From Myxococcales bacterium (GTDB lineage Bacteria; Myxococcota_A; UBA9160; JALSIO01), in NCBI GenBank assembly GCA_026989995.1, contig JALSIO010000097.1:1-5523 (forward strand): a DNA stretch of 5,523 bases, given 5' to 3'. Below, in pieces: positions 1 through 5,523 of this stretch. Under the pieces are notes generated by a model. It saw nothing but the letters and a program-made list of their open reading frames with translations, was not told where the DNA came from and ran no database searches. The translations under genes and the position numbers were made by a program. Numbering within the stretch: position 1 is the stretch's first letter; each line of letters opens with the position of its first letter.

Positions 1-813
1 GGCTGCACCGATGGCCGAGAGCCCGAAGGCCACCAGCAGCCGGCGGAAATGGGGGTTCTCCAGCGTGGCGACCCAGCCGGCGTAGGGGCCGAGGGGCGGG
101 CGACCCTGGAATTCCGGGCGCTCCCGGGTGACCACGCCCGTGAGGACGAGAAAGAGCGCAGCGGCACCCCCGAGGATGGCCCCCATGAAGGAGTAGCCGG
201 CGCGACCCCCATGGGCGTGGATCAGCCAGGCCGGGAGCACCGTTGCCGCGAGCAGCCCCGTGAGCGCGAATATCTCCCGGACCGCGATCAGCCGGGTGCG
301 TTCGTGGTAGTCGTCGCTGAGCTCGGCGCCGAGGCTGAAGTAGGGCACGGCACCCACGGTCCACAGGAAGTAGGTGAGCACGTAGAGCGCGAGCATGTAC
401 GCGAGCAGCCGGCCCTGGGAGGCGGCGGGGTCGGCCACCTCCGGTGGGCTGAACAGGAAGTAGAAGGCCACCCCGAGCGGCACGGCGGCCCCGAGGATGT
501 AGGGCCGCCGCCGACCGAGGCGGGTCCGGGTGCGGTCGGAGAGGGTGCCCATCACCGGGTCGGTCACCGCGTCGAAGAGGCGCGCGAAGAGGAGCGACCA
601 GGAGACGAGGCCGGCGCGAAGCCCCACGTGATCGGTGTAGAAGTACTGCAGGTTGACGGCGACGACGAGCCCGAGGAGCGCGAAGGCGAAGTTGCCGGCT
701 CCGTAGCCCACCATGGTGAGCAGCGGGAGCCCCTCGCGTCGCGCGAGCGGCTTCGACCCCGTCGTCGGGGGCGACGGCACCTGGGAAGCGGGCTCGACTT
801 CCGGCTGGCTCAA
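1..813 (-). CDS. MFS transporter, GPH/MelB-like (sugar:cation symporter family), partial, 3' end beyond window
   Basis: Inner-membrane secondary transporter of the MFS_2 (glycoside-pentoside-hexuronide:cation symporter) family; 271 N-terminal residues are visible, about 60% of the usual 450-480. A polar Pro/Ser-rich leader (1-30) precedes TM1 (about 31-55). The family signature runs from D81 to P104: DAVTDPVMG, then DRT, then GRRRP in the cytoplasmic loop. A second conserved stretch, VPYFSLGAEL, begins at 156. Aligned without gaps through TM1-2 to Salmonella MelB, the cation-site residues D55 and D59 are kept (D81, D85), N58 is T84, and R52 is R78. The galactoside-binding D19 and D124 are A45 and A155, so a melibiose-like substrate is unlikely and the true substrate is unknown. 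I chose TTG at 813 because GGAG lies 9 bases upstream; GTG at 780 is possible. ATG at 714 would cut into TM1. The gene is divergent from the AEC permease. Confidence 0.85.
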   Translation of the reverse strand, partial: MSQPEVEPASQVPSPPTTGSKPLARREGLPLLTMVGYGAGNFAFALLGLVVAVNLQYFYTDHVGLRAGLVSWSLLFARLFDAVTDPVMGTLSDRTRTRLGRRRPYILGAAVPLGVAFYFLFSPPEVADPAASQGRLLAYMLALYVLTYFLWTVGAVPYFSLGAELSDDYHERTRLIAVREIFALTGLLAATVLPAWLIHAHGGRAGYSFMGAILGGAAALFLVLTGVVTRERPEFQGRPPLGPYAGWVATLENPHFRRLLVAFGLSAIGAA

Positions 814-853
814 GGCGGCGCGCTCCGATCGGTGCCGGCTATGCTACCGCACC
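814..853. promoter_or_regulatory. Divergent intergenic region with overlapping -10-like hexamers
   Basis: This 40-base gap must hold the 5' signals of both divergent transporter genes unless promoters lie inside them. Its only A/T-containing core is at 840-846. Read on the plus strand, 840-845 is TATGCT (4 of 6 to TATAAT); read on the minus strand, 846-841 is TAGCAT (4 of 6). No convincing -35 hexamer is visible for either. The plus-strand element would start transcription about at the AEC start codon; the minus-strand element would leave about 20 bases of leader containing the MFS ribosome site. The promoter call is inference from weak motifs. Confidence 0.25.
823..826 (-). promoter_or_regulatory. 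Ribosome binding site supporting the TTG start of the MFS gene
   Basis: On the minus strand GGAG is followed by nine bases and then TTG (813-811). No similar motif precedes the GTG at 780 or the ATG at 714, so this site decides the start choice. Confidence 0.45.
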
Positions 854-1732
854 TTGTTCTCGGAACTCGTCGCCATCGTCGTCCCCGTCTACCTCTGCGT
901 CGGGCTCGGCTTCGCCTGGCGACGGGCGGGGCGCCCCTACGACACCGCGCTGATCACCGAGCTCCTGATGGGCGTCGGCGCGCCGGCTCTGGTCTTCTCG
1001 AGCCTCACCGGCCTCACGGTCGGCGGGGAGCTGGTGGTCCGGGTGGCGGCCGGGGCGCTGCTGGCCCTCGCCGCCAGCGCCGTGCTCGGTGTGGGGCTGC
1101 TGCGGCTGCTCGGCCTCCCCGCCCACACCTTCCTGGGGCCCCTGGTCTTCATGAACGCCGGCAACATGGGCCTGCCGCTGTGCCTTTTCGCCTTCGGCGA
1201 GGAGGGGCTCGCGCTCGGCACCACCTTCTTCGCCACCGCCGCCCTCACCCACTTCACCGCCGGGCAGTGGATCTGGGCCGGGCGGCTTTCCGCCGGCGAG
1301 GTGCTCCGCACGCCGCTGGCGTGGTCGGCGCTGGCCGCCGCGGTCGTGCTCGCGCTGGGCCTGCCGGTGCCCCGCTGGCTGGCCCGCACCACCGAGCTGG
1401 TGGGCTCGTTCACCATCCCGCTCATGCAGTTCACCCTCGGCGTCTCGCTCTGCGGTCTCTCGGTGGCGGGCATGCCCCGGGCCCTGTTCCTGTCGGCGCT
1501 GCGCATCGGGATGGGGCTCGGCGTGGGGGTGGGGCTCGCCTGGCTCCTCGGCCTCGAGGGCGTGGCGCGGGGGGTGTTCATCCTCGACTGCGCCATGCCC
1601 GTGGCGGTCTTCAACTACCTGCTCGCGGAGCGCTACCGCCGTTCGCCGGAGGAGGTGGCGGGGCTGGTGATGGTCTCCACCCTGCTGGCCTTCGGGACCA
1701 TCCCGCTGATCCTGGCCTGGCTCCTGGGCTAG
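854..1732 (+). CDS. AEC-family (auxin efflux carrier-like) transporter
   Basis: Predicted 292-residue inner-membrane permease of the AEC family (Mem_trans), whose bacterial members export or exchange small organic acids or amino acids; the substrate here cannot be told. Hydrophobic segments fall near 5-21, 32-54, 60-84, 92-115, 117-139, 150-172, 181-203, 207-233, 238-258 and 266-291, fitting the family's ten helices in two five-helix halves. The hallmark NAGNMGLPL is at 101-109 (first-half crossover), and MPVAVFNYLLAERY at 248-261 followed by VSTLLA at 274-279 is the second-half counterpart. The reading frame is open back to an ATG at 713, but the residues before 854 are not hydrophobic and would overlap the MFS gene. 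TTG at 854 gives the usual N-terminus (MFSELVAIVVPVY), though no Shine-Dalgarno is visible. It is monocistronic here and ends 13 bases from the convergent ispH stop. Confidence 0.88.
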   Translation: MFSELVAIVVPVYLCVGLGFAWRRAGRPYDTALITELLMGVGAPALVFSSLTGLTVGGELVVRVAAGALLALAASAVLGVGLLRLLGLPAHTFLGPLVFMNAGNMGLPLCLFAFGEEGLALGTTFFATAALTHFTAGQWIWAGRLSAGEVLRTPLAWSALAAAVVLALGLPVPRWLARTTELVGSFTIPLMQFTLGVSLCGLSVAGMPRALFLSALRIGMGLGVGVGLAWLLGLEGVARGVFILDCAMPVAVFNYLLAERYRRSPEEVAGLVMVSTLLAFGTIPLILAWLLG

Positions 1733-1756
1733 CGGGCGACCCGCCTCAGGCCCGGG
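1723..1756. terminator. GC hairpin between convergent AEC gene and ispH, possible bidirectional terminator
   Basis: A perfect five-base stem GCGGG (1732-1736) / CCCGC (1740-1744) with loop CGA sits at the convergent junction. An outer stem, CCTGGGC (1723-1729) with GCCCGGG (1750-1756), adds seven pairs including one G-U, separated by a small internal loop. Both stop codons (1730-1732 plus, 1748-1746 minus) lie inside the structure. There is no T-tract on either side, so it is not a classical intrinsic terminator; in a genome this GC-rich part of the pairing may be chance. Confidence 0.35.
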
Positions 1757-2687
1757 CGGAGAGCTCCCGGAGCTCCGGAGGCAGCTGGAAGGCGACTCCC
1801 TCGTCCACGAAGGGGAGCGAATCGACCGGGGCGTCCCCGGCGAGCTCCCGCAGTCGCTGCACCACGCCCTGCACGAGCCGCTCGGGTGCGGAGGCGCCGG
1901 CCGTCACGCCCACGCAGGCCACGTCTGCGAGCCACTCGCGCCGGATCTCCTCCGCGTCCTGCACGAGGTGCGCGGGGAGACCGTGCTTGCGGGCGATCTC
2001 GACGAGGCGGTTGCTGTTGGAGGACTCCGGCGCGCCCACCACCAGGACGAGATCCGCGCGCCCGCAGAGCTCGGCCACGGCGTTCTGCCGGTTCTGCGTC
2101 GCATAGCAGATGTCGTCCTTCCGCGGCAGGACGATGCCCGGAAAGCGGTGGCGCAGCGCCTCGATGACCGCCCGCGTGTCGTCGACCGACAGGGTGGTCT
2201 GGGTGAGGCAGGCCAGGCGCTGCGGGTCGCGGGGGTGGAGCCTCGCCACGTCCTCCGGGGTCTCCACAAGGTGGATGCGGTCCGGGGCATGGCCCATGGT
2301 CCCCTCGACCTCCACGTGGCCGGCGTGGCCCACGAGCACGATCTCGTAGCCCTCGCGGGCAAAGCGGAGCGCCTCCACGTGCACCTTGGTGACCAGCGGG
2401 CAGGTGGCGTCGATGGTGCGGTGCCCGCGGCGGGCCGCAGCCTCCCGGACGGCCGGGGATACCCCGTGGGCACTGAAGATCAGCAGGGCTCCCGGCGGCG
2501 CCTCCTCCGGGTCGTCCACGAAGACGGCCCCCTTCCGGCGCAGATCCTCCACCACGTGGCGGTTGTGGACGATCTCGTGGCGCACGTAGACCGGGGGGCC
2601 GTAGCGTTCGAGCGCGAGCTCGACGATGGCGATGGCCCGGTCCACACCGGCGCAGAAGCCGCGGGGATGGGCGAGCAGGATGCGCAT
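1746..2687 (-). CDS. ispH: 4-hydroxy-3-methylbut-2-enyl diphosphate reductase
   Basis: IspH (LytB), the cytosolic iron-sulfur enzyme of the last MEP-pathway step, reduces HMBPP to IPP and DMAPP. The 313-residue protein is near the E. coli length (316). All three cluster cysteines are present: C12 in [12 protein letters not shown]96 in [11 protein letters not shown] and C194 in [11 protein letters not shown] (C197 in E. coli; the three-residue offset arises between 131 and 161). Substrate residues also match: H41, H74 in SAHG, H124, E126 in the HVEVEGT stretch, T164 in [10 protein letters not shown]222-S223-N224 in SSNSNR, and S266 in TAGASAPE. It therefore looks fully functional. ATG at 2687 gives the canonical [12 protein letters not shown] start. 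No good Shine-Dalgarno precedes it, only AGG nine bases upstream. It is divergent from the dehydrogenase operon; common ispH partners such as lspA and fkpB are not next to it here. Confidence 0.97.
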   Translation of the reverse strand: MRILLAHPRGFCAGVDRAIAIVELALERYGPPVYVRHEIVHNRHVVEDLRRKGAVFVDDPEEAPPGALLIFSAHGVSPAVREAAARRGHRTIDATCPLVTKVHVEALRFAREGYEIVLVGHAGHVEVEGTMGHAPDRIHLVETPEDVARLHPRDPQRLACLTQTTLSVDDTRAVIEALRHRFPGIVLPRKDDICYATQNRQNAVAELCGRADLVLVVGAPESSNSNRLVEIARKHGLPAHLVQDAEEIRREWLADVACVGVTAGASAPERLVQGVVQRLRELAGDAPVDSLPFVDEGVAFQLPPELRELSARA

Positions 2688-2694
2688 CTGCACG

Positions 2695-2703
2695 AGCCTA
2701 GCA
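2695..2703 (-). promoter_or_regulatory. Possible extended -10 promoter element for ispH
   Basis: The minus strand reads TGC then TAGGCT, a TGn extended -10 pattern, although the hexamer matches TATAAT at only three positions. Its spacing would place the transcription start about at the ispH ATG (2687), giving a leaderless or nearly leaderless message, which would fit the lack of a strong ribosome site. No -35 hexamer is visible. This is inference from a weak motif. Confidence 0.22.
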
Positions 2704-2714
2704 GTTCGCCCTGC

Positions 2715-2723
2715 TGCTACACT
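2715..2723 (+). promoter_or_regulatory. Possible extended -10 promoter element for the acyl-CoA dehydrogenase operon
   Basis: TGC followed by TACACT (2718-2723) is a TGn extended -10 with four of six matches to TATAAT, in one of the few less GC-rich spots of the 84-base divergent gap. Transcription would start near 2730, immediately before the stem-loop at 2731-2757. No -35 hexamer is recognisable 16-18 bases upstream. Confidence 0.33.
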
Positions 2724-2730
2724 CGGCCGC

Positions 2731-2757
2731 CGCGGCGGGCGCTTCGCGCCGGCCGCG
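2731..2757 (+). promoter_or_regulatory. Stem-loop / inverted repeat in the 5' leader of the dehydrogenase operon
   Basis: Left arm 2731-2742 and right arm 2746-2757 pair at 11 of 12 positions (one G-G mismatch, 2737 with 2751) around a three-base TTC loop. The structure ends one base before the AGGAGG ribosome site of the first dehydrogenase gene. As RNA it could affect access to that site or protect the 5' end; as DNA the arms could be an operator for a dimeric repressor. Neither role can be shown from sequence. All stem pairs are G-C, so chance pairing in GC-rich DNA is a fair alternative. Confidence 0.4.
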
Positions 2758-2758
2758 C

Positions 2759-2764
2759 AGGAGG
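2759..2764 (+). promoter_or_regulatory. Ribosome binding site of the first acyl-CoA dehydrogenase gene
   Basis: A perfect AGGAGG lies seven bases before ATG at 2772. It fixes the start, although the frame stays open far upstream through the antisense of ispH. Confidence 0.85.
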
Positions 2765-2771
2765 AGAGCCG

Positions 2772-4007
2772 ATGTCCGAAGCGGCCGCGTCTCGCGACCT
2801 GCCCGATCTCGACACCTTCCGGGAGGAGATCCGCCGCTTTCTGGAGGCCGAGGCGCCTCCCTCGCTCCGCGGCGCCCGCGGCGGCGAGCTCGATGGGATC
2901 TGGGGCGGACGCAAGGAGCGCTGGGACGACAAGCCCGACCGCAAGCGCTGGCTCGACGTAATGGCGGCGCGCGGCTACACCGCTCCCACCTGGCCCCGGG
3001 AGTACGGGGGCGCGGGCCTCACCCCGGCCCACGCCAAGGTCCTCCACCAGGAGATGCGGCGCCTCGAGCTCCCCCCGCCGCTCATCGGGTTCGGCCTCAC
3101 CATGATCGGACCCACCCTGCTGCAGTTCGGCACGGAGGAGCAGAAGCGCAAGCACCTGCCCAGGATCGTGCGGGGGGAGATCCGCTGGTGCCAGGGCTAC
3201 TCCGAGCCGGATGCGGGCAGCGACCTCGCCTCCCTCAAGACCCGCGCCGTGCGCGAGGGCGACCACTTCATCGTCACGGGGCAGAAGGTGTGGACCTCCT
3301 ACGGCGACCAGGCCGATTGGATGTTCCTGCTGGTCCGGACCAACCCCGAGGCGAAAAAGCAGGAGGGCATCACCTTCCTGCTCATGGACATGGACAGCCC
3401 CGGGGTCGCCGTCCGACCCATCAAGCTGATCAGCGGCTCCTCGCCCTTCTGCGAGACCTACCTCGACCGCGTTCGCGTGCCGGTGAGCAACGTCGTGGGG
3501 CGCATCGACGGGGGATGGACGGTCGCCAAGGCGCTGCTCGGCCACGAGCGGTCCATGATCGCCGACGCCTTCGGCACCGGCGGGGGGCGCCGGGCGCGGA
3601 ACGAGGCCGAGACGCTCGCGGGCTTCGCCCGGCGCTACCTCGGTGAGCGGGAGGGACGCCTCGCGGATCCCGTGCTCCGCGATCGCCTCGCCCAGAACGA
3701 GATGGACGCGCGGGTCTTCGAGCTCACCCTCCAGCGCACGCGGGACGCCGCCCGGGCCGGCCAGGCCCCGGGCCCCGAGGCCTCGCTGTTCAAGCTCTAC
3801 GGCACCGAGCTGAACCAGCGCCGGCAGGAGCTCATGGTCTCGATCGCCGGCCCCGCGGCCCTCGGCTGGGAGGGCCCCGGCTTCAGCGAGGAGGAGCTCG
3901 CCCTGACCCGGAACTGGCTCCGCTCGCGGGGCAACACCATCGAGGGCGGGACCTCGGAGATCCAGCTCAACATCATCGCCAAGCGCGTGCTCGGCCTGCC
4001 CGACTGA
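2772..4007 (+). CDS. Acyl-CoA dehydrogenase family protein, probable catalytic (alpha) subunit of a heteromeric enzyme
   Basis: Flavoprotein of the acyl-CoA dehydrogenase fold (411 aa), expected to oxidise an acyl-CoA to the 2-enoyl-CoA in the cytosol and pass electrons to ETF. Order: N-terminal helical domain about 10-135, beta-barrel about 138-240, C-terminal helical domain about 248-405. The flavin/substrate motif is intact at 139-176 ([13 protein letters not shown], then TGQKVWTS). The C-terminal EGGTSEIQ (391-398) has Gly where MCAD carries Glu376, but helix G has E259 in GHERSM, the position of the catalytic base in isovaleryl-CoA dehydrogenase. The C-terminal motifs that normally reach the neighbour's FAD are absent: no RxxFG...Q near 283-303, and SIAGPAALG (357-365) replaces QxxGGxG. 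The next gene supplies these. A charged insert-like stretch lies at 33-58. First gene of a probable three-gene operon, divergent from ispH. Family is certain; the heteromer is inferred and the substrate unknown. Confidence 0.93.
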   Translation: MSEAAASRDLPDLDTFREEIRRFLEAEAPPSLRGARGGELDGIWGGRKERWDDKPDRKRWLDVMAARGYTAPTWPREYGGAGLTPAHAKVLHQEMRRLELPPPLIGFGLTMIGPTLLQFGTEEQKRKHLPRIVRGEIRWCQGYSEPDAGSDLASLKTRAVREGDHFIVTGQKVWTSYGDQADWMFLLVRTNPEAKKQEGITFLLMDMDSPGVAVRPIKLISGSSPFCETYLDRVRVPVSNVVGRIDGGWTVAKALLGHERSMIADAFGTGGGRRARNEAETLAGFARRYLGEREGRLADPVLRDRLAQNEMDARVFELTLQRTRDAARAGQAPGPEASLFKLYGTELNQRRQELMVSIAGPAALGWEGPGFSEEELALTRNWLRSRGNTIEGGTSEIQLNIIAKRVLGLPD

Positions 4008-4012
4008 GGAGG
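4007..4012 (+). promoter_or_regulatory. Ribosome binding site of the second acyl-CoA dehydrogenase gene
   Basis: AGGAGG begins at the last base of the preceding TGA stop and lies four bases before the GTG start at 4017. The short spacing and overlap with the stop suggest translational coupling of the two dehydrogenase genes, which would favour equal subunit amounts. Confidence 0.75.
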
Positions 4013-4016
4013 ATCC

Positions 4017-5159
4017 GTGCAGCTCGTACGCACCGAGGACCAGGAGCTCCTGGCGAAGACGGCGGCCGACTTCGTCGCGGAGCACTCGCCGCTCTCCCGG
4101 GTCCGGACCCTGCGGGACGCCCGGGACCCGATCGGCTACTCGCCGGATCTCTGGCGTCAGATGGCCGAGCTCGGCTGGGTGGGGATCCCCTTCCCGGAGG
4201 AGCTCGGCGGCGCGGGCATGGGGCTCTCCGAGCTCGCCGTGGTGATGGAGGAGCTCGGTCGGGTGCTTGCGCCCGAGCCCTTCCTCTCGAGCGTGCTCCT
4301 CGGCGGCGGCGCCGTGATGCTCGCGGGCACCGACGAGCAGAAGAAGGCGTGGATTCCCGAGGTGGCCGGGGGGCGCACGCAGCTGACCCTCGCGTGGCAG
4401 GAGCCGGGGAGCCGCCACCACCTCCAGCGGGTCGCGACCCGCGCCGAGAAGGAGGGCGGGGGCTATCGGCTCGTCGGGGAGAAGATCCAGGTGCTCGACG
4501 GGACCTCGGCCGATGCCCTCGTGGTGACGGCCCGGGTCTCCGGGGCGGACGACGATCCCGCGGGCATCGGGCTCTTCCTCGTCCGCCGGGACGCGCCGGG
4601 CCTCGTCGCCGAACGGCAGTGGCGTGTGGACAGCCGGGCCTGCGCCCGCCTCGAGCTCCGCGACGTCCGGGTGGCCGAGGAGGACGTGCTCGGCGAGCCC
4701 GGTGCCGCCCTTCCGGTGCTCGAGGAGGTCGTGGACCGCGCGACGGTGGGGCTTTGCGCGGAGATGCTGGGAGGGCTTTCGGAGGCCTTCGACCGAACCC
4801 TCGCCTATCTGAAGGTGCGCGAGCAGTTCGGCGTGCCCATCGGATCCTTCCAGGCGCTCAAGCACCGGGCGGCGCGGATGTTCGTGGAGCGCGAGCTCTC
4901 GCGCTCGGCGGTGATGGCCGCCGCCGCGGCCATGGACCAGGGGAACCCGGAGGCCAGGAAGCTCGTGTCGCTCGCGAAGGCCCGCTGCTCCGACGCCTTC
5001 GTCCTGATCGGCAACGAGGCCATCCAGATGCACGGTGGCATCGGCATGACCGACGAGCACGACATCGGCTTCTTCCTGAAGCGGGCCCGGGCGGCCGAGA
5101 TGACCTTCGGGGATGCCGCCGCCCACCGGGACCGCTGGGCCCGGCTCTCCGGCTACTGA
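4017..5159 (+). CDS. Acyl-CoA dehydrogenase family protein, probable non-catalytic (beta) subunit
   Basis: A 380-residue acyl-CoA dehydrogenase homologue: helical N-terminus about 1-120, beta domain about 121-232, helical C-terminus about 236-378. The C-terminal FAD contacts that act across the subunit interface are intact: [16 protein letters not shown] at 268-283 and [13 protein letters not shown] at 337-349. In contrast, the beta-domain motif (usually EPxAGSD) is degenerate, reading [12 protein letters not shown] at 126-137. No catalytic glutamate is seen: the MCAD Glu376 position is G365 in TFGDAAAHR, and the helix G position lies in VVDRATVG with D240 rather than Glu. This mirrors the upstream protein, which keeps what this one lost. 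It probably forms an alpha2beta2 enzyme with that protein, the arrangement known for M. tuberculosis FadE26-FadE27 and FadE28-FadE29. GTG at 4017 is set by the adjacent ribosome site and by [12 protein letters not shown], a normal family start. Nine bases separate it from the upstream gene and four from hemE. Confidence 0.92.
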   Translation: MQLVRTEDQELLAKTAADFVAEHSPLSRVRTLRDARDPIGYSPDLWRQMAELGWVGIPFPEELGGAGMGLSELAVVMEELGRVLAPEPFLSSVLLGGGAVMLAGTDEQKKAWIPEVAGGRTQLTLAWQEPGSRHHLQRVATRAEKEGGGYRLVGEKIQVLDGTSADALVVTARVSGADDDPAGIGLFLVRRDAPGLVAERQWRVDSRACARLELRDVRVAEEDVLGEPGAALPVLEEVVDRATVGLCAEMLGGLSEAFDRTLAYLKVREQFGVPIGSFQALKHRAARMFVERELSRSAVMAAAAAMDQGNPEARKLVSLAKARCSDAFVLIGNEAIQMHGGIGMTDEHDIGFFLKRARAAEMTFGDAAAHRDRWARLSGY

Positions 5160-5163
5160 GCCG

Positions 5164-5523
5164 GTGGTCTCCCCCTCGGCCCTCGATCCCGTCGAGCGCC
5201 TCCTCCGGGCGGCGCGGGGCGAGCCCGTGGATCGGCCGCCGGTCTGGCTGATGCGCCAGGCGGGGCGCTACCTGCCCGAGTACCGGCGGGTGCGCGAGGG
5301 TGTCTCCTTTCTCGAGATGTGCCGCGACGTGGAGCGCGCGGTCGAGGTCTCGCTGCAACCCGTCGACCTCGTGGGAAGCGAGGCGGTGATCTTCTTTTCC
5401 GACATCTTCGTGCCCGTTCCGGCCATGGGGGTCGAGGTCGAGTTCGCACCGGGCCCCACGGTGCGGGAGCCCATCCGCACCCGCGAGCAGGTGCGCGCCC
5501 TGCGGGTCCCCGATCCGCGCGAG
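5164..5523 (+). CDS. hemE: Uroporphyrinogen decarboxylase, partial, 3' end beyond window
   Basis: HemE removes the four acetate carboxyl groups of uroporphyrinogen III to give coproporphyrinogen III, in the cytosolic part of heme synthesis. Only the first 120 of about 340-350 residues are in the window. The signature [12 protein letters not shown] (30-41) gives R31 and R35, equivalent to human Arg37 and Arg41. [13 protein letters not shown] (77-89) contains D80, equivalent to the catalytic human Asp86; the constant six-residue offset supports the alignment. Usual VDAAI reads SEAVI (72-76) and TLQP reads SLQP (63-66), mild departures. GTG at 5164 lies four bases after the preceding stop and has no clear Shine-Dalgarno, so it may rely on coupled translation. 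An in-frame ATG at 5113, overlapping the upstream gene by 47 bases, is an alternative start adding 17 residues. GTG at 5227 is too late, as it would remove the conserved first helix. Confidence 0.95.
   Translation, partial: MVSPSALDPVERLLRAARGEPVDRPPVWLMRQAGRYLPEYRRVREGVSFLEMCRDVERAVEVSLQPVDLVGSEAVIFFSDIFVPVPAMGVEVEFAPGPTVREPIRTREQVRALRVPDPRE

Noticed and set aside
713..853. The longer AEC reading using ATG at 713
   Set aside because: The extra 47 residues are polar, unlike any AEC N-terminus, and the region is antisense to the MFS coding start. The first helix begins right after the TTG at 854.
49..2106. A 685-codon plus-strand open frame across the MFS gene, the AEC gene and part of ispH
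   Set aside because: It lies antisense or out of frame to three well-supported genes and has low-complexity Arg/Gly/Pro/His composition; it is a GC-bias shadow.
2626..2961. Short overlapping frames around the ispH/dehydrogenase junction (for example 2626-2961 plus and 2717-2944 minus)
   Set aside because: They overlap confirmed genes, have Arg/Ala/Ser-rich shadow composition and no ribosome site; no small gene fits the 84-base gap.
4160..4265. Repeated GAGCTCG words in the second dehydrogenase gene, considered as a direct repeat array
   Set aside because: They fall in frame as Glu-Leu (GAG CTC) within helical segments such as AELG, EELG and SELA; codon preference explains them.
1746..5126. 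A minus-strand reading frame open for 1126 codons, running antisense to both dehydrogenase genes and into ispH
   Set aside because: Only the last 313 codons are real (ispH). The rest is antisense to two clear family members and is His/Glu/Gly/Leu-rich with no recognisable domain, as expected when GC-ending codons remove stops from the opposite strand. It is not a fusion gene.
1..5523. Search for tRNA or rRNA genes, CRISPR repeats, insertion-sequence ends, integrase or toxin-antitoxin genes
   Set aside because: Nothing of these types is visible by reading. Coding is almost continuous, gaps are at most 84 bases, and composition is uniform, so there is no sign of recent transfer.

Overview
This GC-rich window (roughly 70% G+C by eye, nearly fully coding) carries six genes, two of them cut by the window edges. 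The IspH and HemE proteins are bacterial. The strongly GC-ending codons, ispH numbering close to E. coli, and a pair of adjacent acyl-CoA dehydrogenases suggest a high-GC Gram-negative bacterium (Proteobacteria, Myxococcota or a neighbouring lineage). The lineage cannot be settled from this sequence.

Layout: (1) bases 1-813, minus strand, N-terminal 271 residues of an MFS transporter of the glycoside-pentoside-hexuronide:cation (MelB-like) family, continuing past the left edge. (2) 854-1732, plus strand, an auxin-efflux-carrier (AEC) type permease, divergent from the MFS gene across about 40 bases; both probably start with TTG. (3) 1746-2687, minus strand, complete ispH (last step of the MEP isoprenoid pathway), converging on the AEC gene across 13 bases that sit inside a GC hairpin. 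(4) An 84-base divergent intergenic region with two possible extended -10 elements facing away from each other and a 12-bp stem-loop ending one base before a perfect Shine-Dalgarno. (5) 2772-4007 and 4017-5159, plus strand, two acyl-CoA dehydrogenase-family genes 9 bases apart. (6) 5164-5523, plus strand, the first 120 codons of hemE (uroporphyrinogen decarboxylase), starting 4 bases after the second dehydrogenase stops.

The most informative signal is the dehydrogenase pair. Each protein has lost a different half of the usual FAD/catalytic signature, and the losses are complementary. They most likely form one obligate alpha2beta2 enzyme, as shown for the paired FadE proteins of Mycobacterium tuberculosis, with the first gene giving the catalytic glutamate and the second giving the across-interface FAD contacts. 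The tight coupling of hemE to this pair is an unusual gene order. The rest is ordinary metabolism and transport. I found no mobile element, CRISPR, RNA gene or defence-like system, and nothing that looks like a wholly new system.
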